A stretch of DNA of 6,236 nt from Candidatus Sumerlaeota bacterium (GTDB taxonomy: Bacteria > Sumerlaeota > Sumerlaeia > UBA8349). Both the position numbers and the translations under genes were made by a program. Below the pieces are notes generated by a model. The model saw nothing but the letters and a program-made list of their open reading frames with translations. It made no database searches and was not told where the DNA came from. The stretch spans positions 2,363 to 8,598 of the forward strand of contig DNPO01000434.1 of the NCBI GenBank assembly GCA_003501375.1, read 5' to 3'. Of the stretch, positions 5,274-6,236 are shown one piece after another (within the stretch, counting starts at the first letter, position 1; each line of letters begins with the position of its first letter).

Positions 5274-6140
5274 ATGTTATCAATCCCCACCGCCCCCCTC
5301 TCGCCCACCAGCGCCACCTGGCTCCGACTTCGCAAGCACAAATTTGCGCTCTTGGGTGGTGCATATTTGCTTGTGATGCTTCTGGTCGTACTGATTACTC
5401 CCTATATCGCTCCGTATGGTTTTGATCAGCAAGACATTGTATTGGGTGCATCGTCACCATCCGCACACCATTGGCTCGGTACTGACCGATTAGGACGCGA
5501 CCTGCTCACGCGTATTTTATACGGTGGTCGCATTTCGCTCGCCGTGGGATTCATCGCCACCAGCGTCGCACTTGTGCTCGGCGTCTTCTGGGGTGCGACA
5601 TCTGGCTATGCAGGCGGACGCACTGACATGCTGATGATGCGTTTTGTTGACTTGCTCTACGCCATGCCCTTCCCTATTTTGGTTATTGTGCTCATGGTCT
5701 ATTTCGGTCGCAGTTTTATTTTGCTTTTTCTGGCAATTGGCGCGGTGGAATGGCTCACGATGGCGCGTATTGTCCGTGGAGAAATTCTCTCGCTCAAGCA
5801 CCGCGAGTTTATTGATGCCGCGGTCGGTCTTGGCTACAGCCGCGGGCGTATTTTACTGCGCCACCTTGCGCCCAATACACTCGGGCCGATTATTGTCTAC
5901 GCCACGCTTACCATTCCGCAGGTCATGCTGCTGGAAGCGTTTCTTAGTTTTCTGGGGCTTGGCATTCAAGCGCCTATGAGCTCGTGGGGACTGCTGATCA
6001 ACGATGGAGTCGAATTAATGGAAGAATGTCCCTGGTTGTTAGTTTTCCCCAGTGTTGCGTTAACCACGACTTTGTTTGCCTTAAACTTTTTAGGCGATGG
6101 CCTGCGCGACGCACTTGATCCGAGAACATCAAAAGAATAA
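5274..6140 (+). CDS. ABC transporter permease, dipeptide/oligopeptide/nickel type (DppC/OppC family)
   Basis: An inner-membrane permease of a peptide/nickel-type (PepT family) uptake transporter. From this start it has 288 residues, normal for DppC/OppC. Numbering from the upstream ATG at 5250, which gives 296 residues: a basic N-terminus (LRLRKHKFALLGG) leads into TM1 (about 34-54), then the family signature HHWLGTDRLGRDLLTRILYG (73-92). Further membrane segments lie near 96-118, 137-168, 212-232 and 260-281. The cytoplasmic EAA-type loop that docks on the ATPase is EFIDAAVGLGYSRGRILLRH (186-205), followed by LAPN. The C-terminus, LGDGLRDALDPR (281-292), is typical. Start 5274 is preferred because 5250 touches an intergenic repeat; neither has a strong ribosome site. 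The usual upstream partner permease (DppB/OppB) is absent, replaced by mobile-element debris. Substrate is not predictable from this subunit. Confidence 0.93.
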   Translation: MLSIPTAPLSPTSATWLRLRKHKFALLGGAYLLVMLLVVLITPYIAPYGFDQQDIVLGASSPSAHHWLGTDRLGRDLLTRILYGGRISLAVGFIATSVALVLGVFWGATSGYAGGRTDMLMMRFVDLLYAMPFPILVIVLMVYFGRSFILLFLAIGAVEWLTMARIVRGEILSLKHREFIDAAVGLGYSRGRILLRHLAPNTLGPIIVYATLTIPQVMLLEAFLSFLGLGIQAPMSSWGLLINDGVELMEECPWLLVFPSVALTTTLFALNFLGDGLRDALDPRTSKE

Positions 6141-6236
6141 CCCTCTTTCAGTGCTGTCCAAAATGCGGGAACCGAAATTCCAGTTGCACGACGCCAGGTT
6201 CGAGAACGACCACGGCGCGTGCGACAGGTGTTGCAA
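6141..6236. other. Unassigned 96 bases after the permease
   Basis: No ATP-binding-protein gene starts here, although such genes usually follow DppC within a few bases. Several frames stay open to the window edge on both strands, but the stretch is too short to assign. I see no terminator hairpin right after the stop codon. Confidence 0.4.

Noticed and set aside
5517..5801. 94-codon minus-strand frame inside the permease gene
   Set aside because: Antisense shadow of the conserved permease; no family character.
1..6236. CRISPR array, tRNA, rRNA, toxin-antitoxin or phage genes
   Set aside because: No regularly spaced long direct repeats, no tRNA cloverleaf or rRNA signature, and no such protein motifs were seen in any frame.

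Overview
The window carries three recognisable protein-coding genes and a composite block of small repeats and mobile-element debris. Base composition is moderate. A methyl-accepting chemotaxis protein, an NtrC-type sigma-54 activator and a DppC/OppC-type permease together suggest a motile, diderm (Gram-negative-type), sigma-54-using bacterium. The dense intergenic repeats fit an uncultivated environmental lineage (deltaproteobacterial or another repeat-rich phylum). The sequence alone does not settle the taxon.

Layout. Positions 1-700 hold no gene I can recognise, only two small inverted repeats. A very strong hairpin (about 701-760) lies just behind the end of the chemoreceptor gene. The chemoreceptor (minus strand, 2730 to 768) is complete in its domains: TM1, a long helical periplasmic sensor, TM2 and a signalling hairpin. 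It is broken by one extra base at about 1185, which inserts a stop right after the conserved hairpin tip. Ahead of it is a 436-base gap with a ribosome-binding site, a hairpin in the leader and a possible 31-residue membrane ORF ending 2 bases before the receptor start. Next, also on the minus strand, is an intact receiver-AAA+-Fis response regulator (3167-4657) with all sigma-54 activator motifs. No histidine kinase is present.

The 4658-5273 spacer between the regulator and the divergent permease is a mosaic. It holds the 3' tip of an IS30-family transposase with its terminal repeat (4711-4796), and a 184-base MITE-like element with 21-base terminal inverted repeats (4797-4980) bounded by a 7-base direct repeat. 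It then holds a cluster of small stem-loops with a CTRAAG-type core (about 4986-5130), a possible second IS30-like end (5151-5174), and a short AATCTGTG repeat (5204-5247). The permease (plus strand, to 6140) stands alone: the usual DppB/OppB partner is not upstream, and no ATPase gene begins in the 96 bases after it.

How the genes relate: the regulator and receptor are co-directional and could belong to one signalling locus, but the 436-base gap argues for separate transcription. The permease appears unrelated, and the mobile-element cluster may mark an old rearrangement junction that separated it from its operon.
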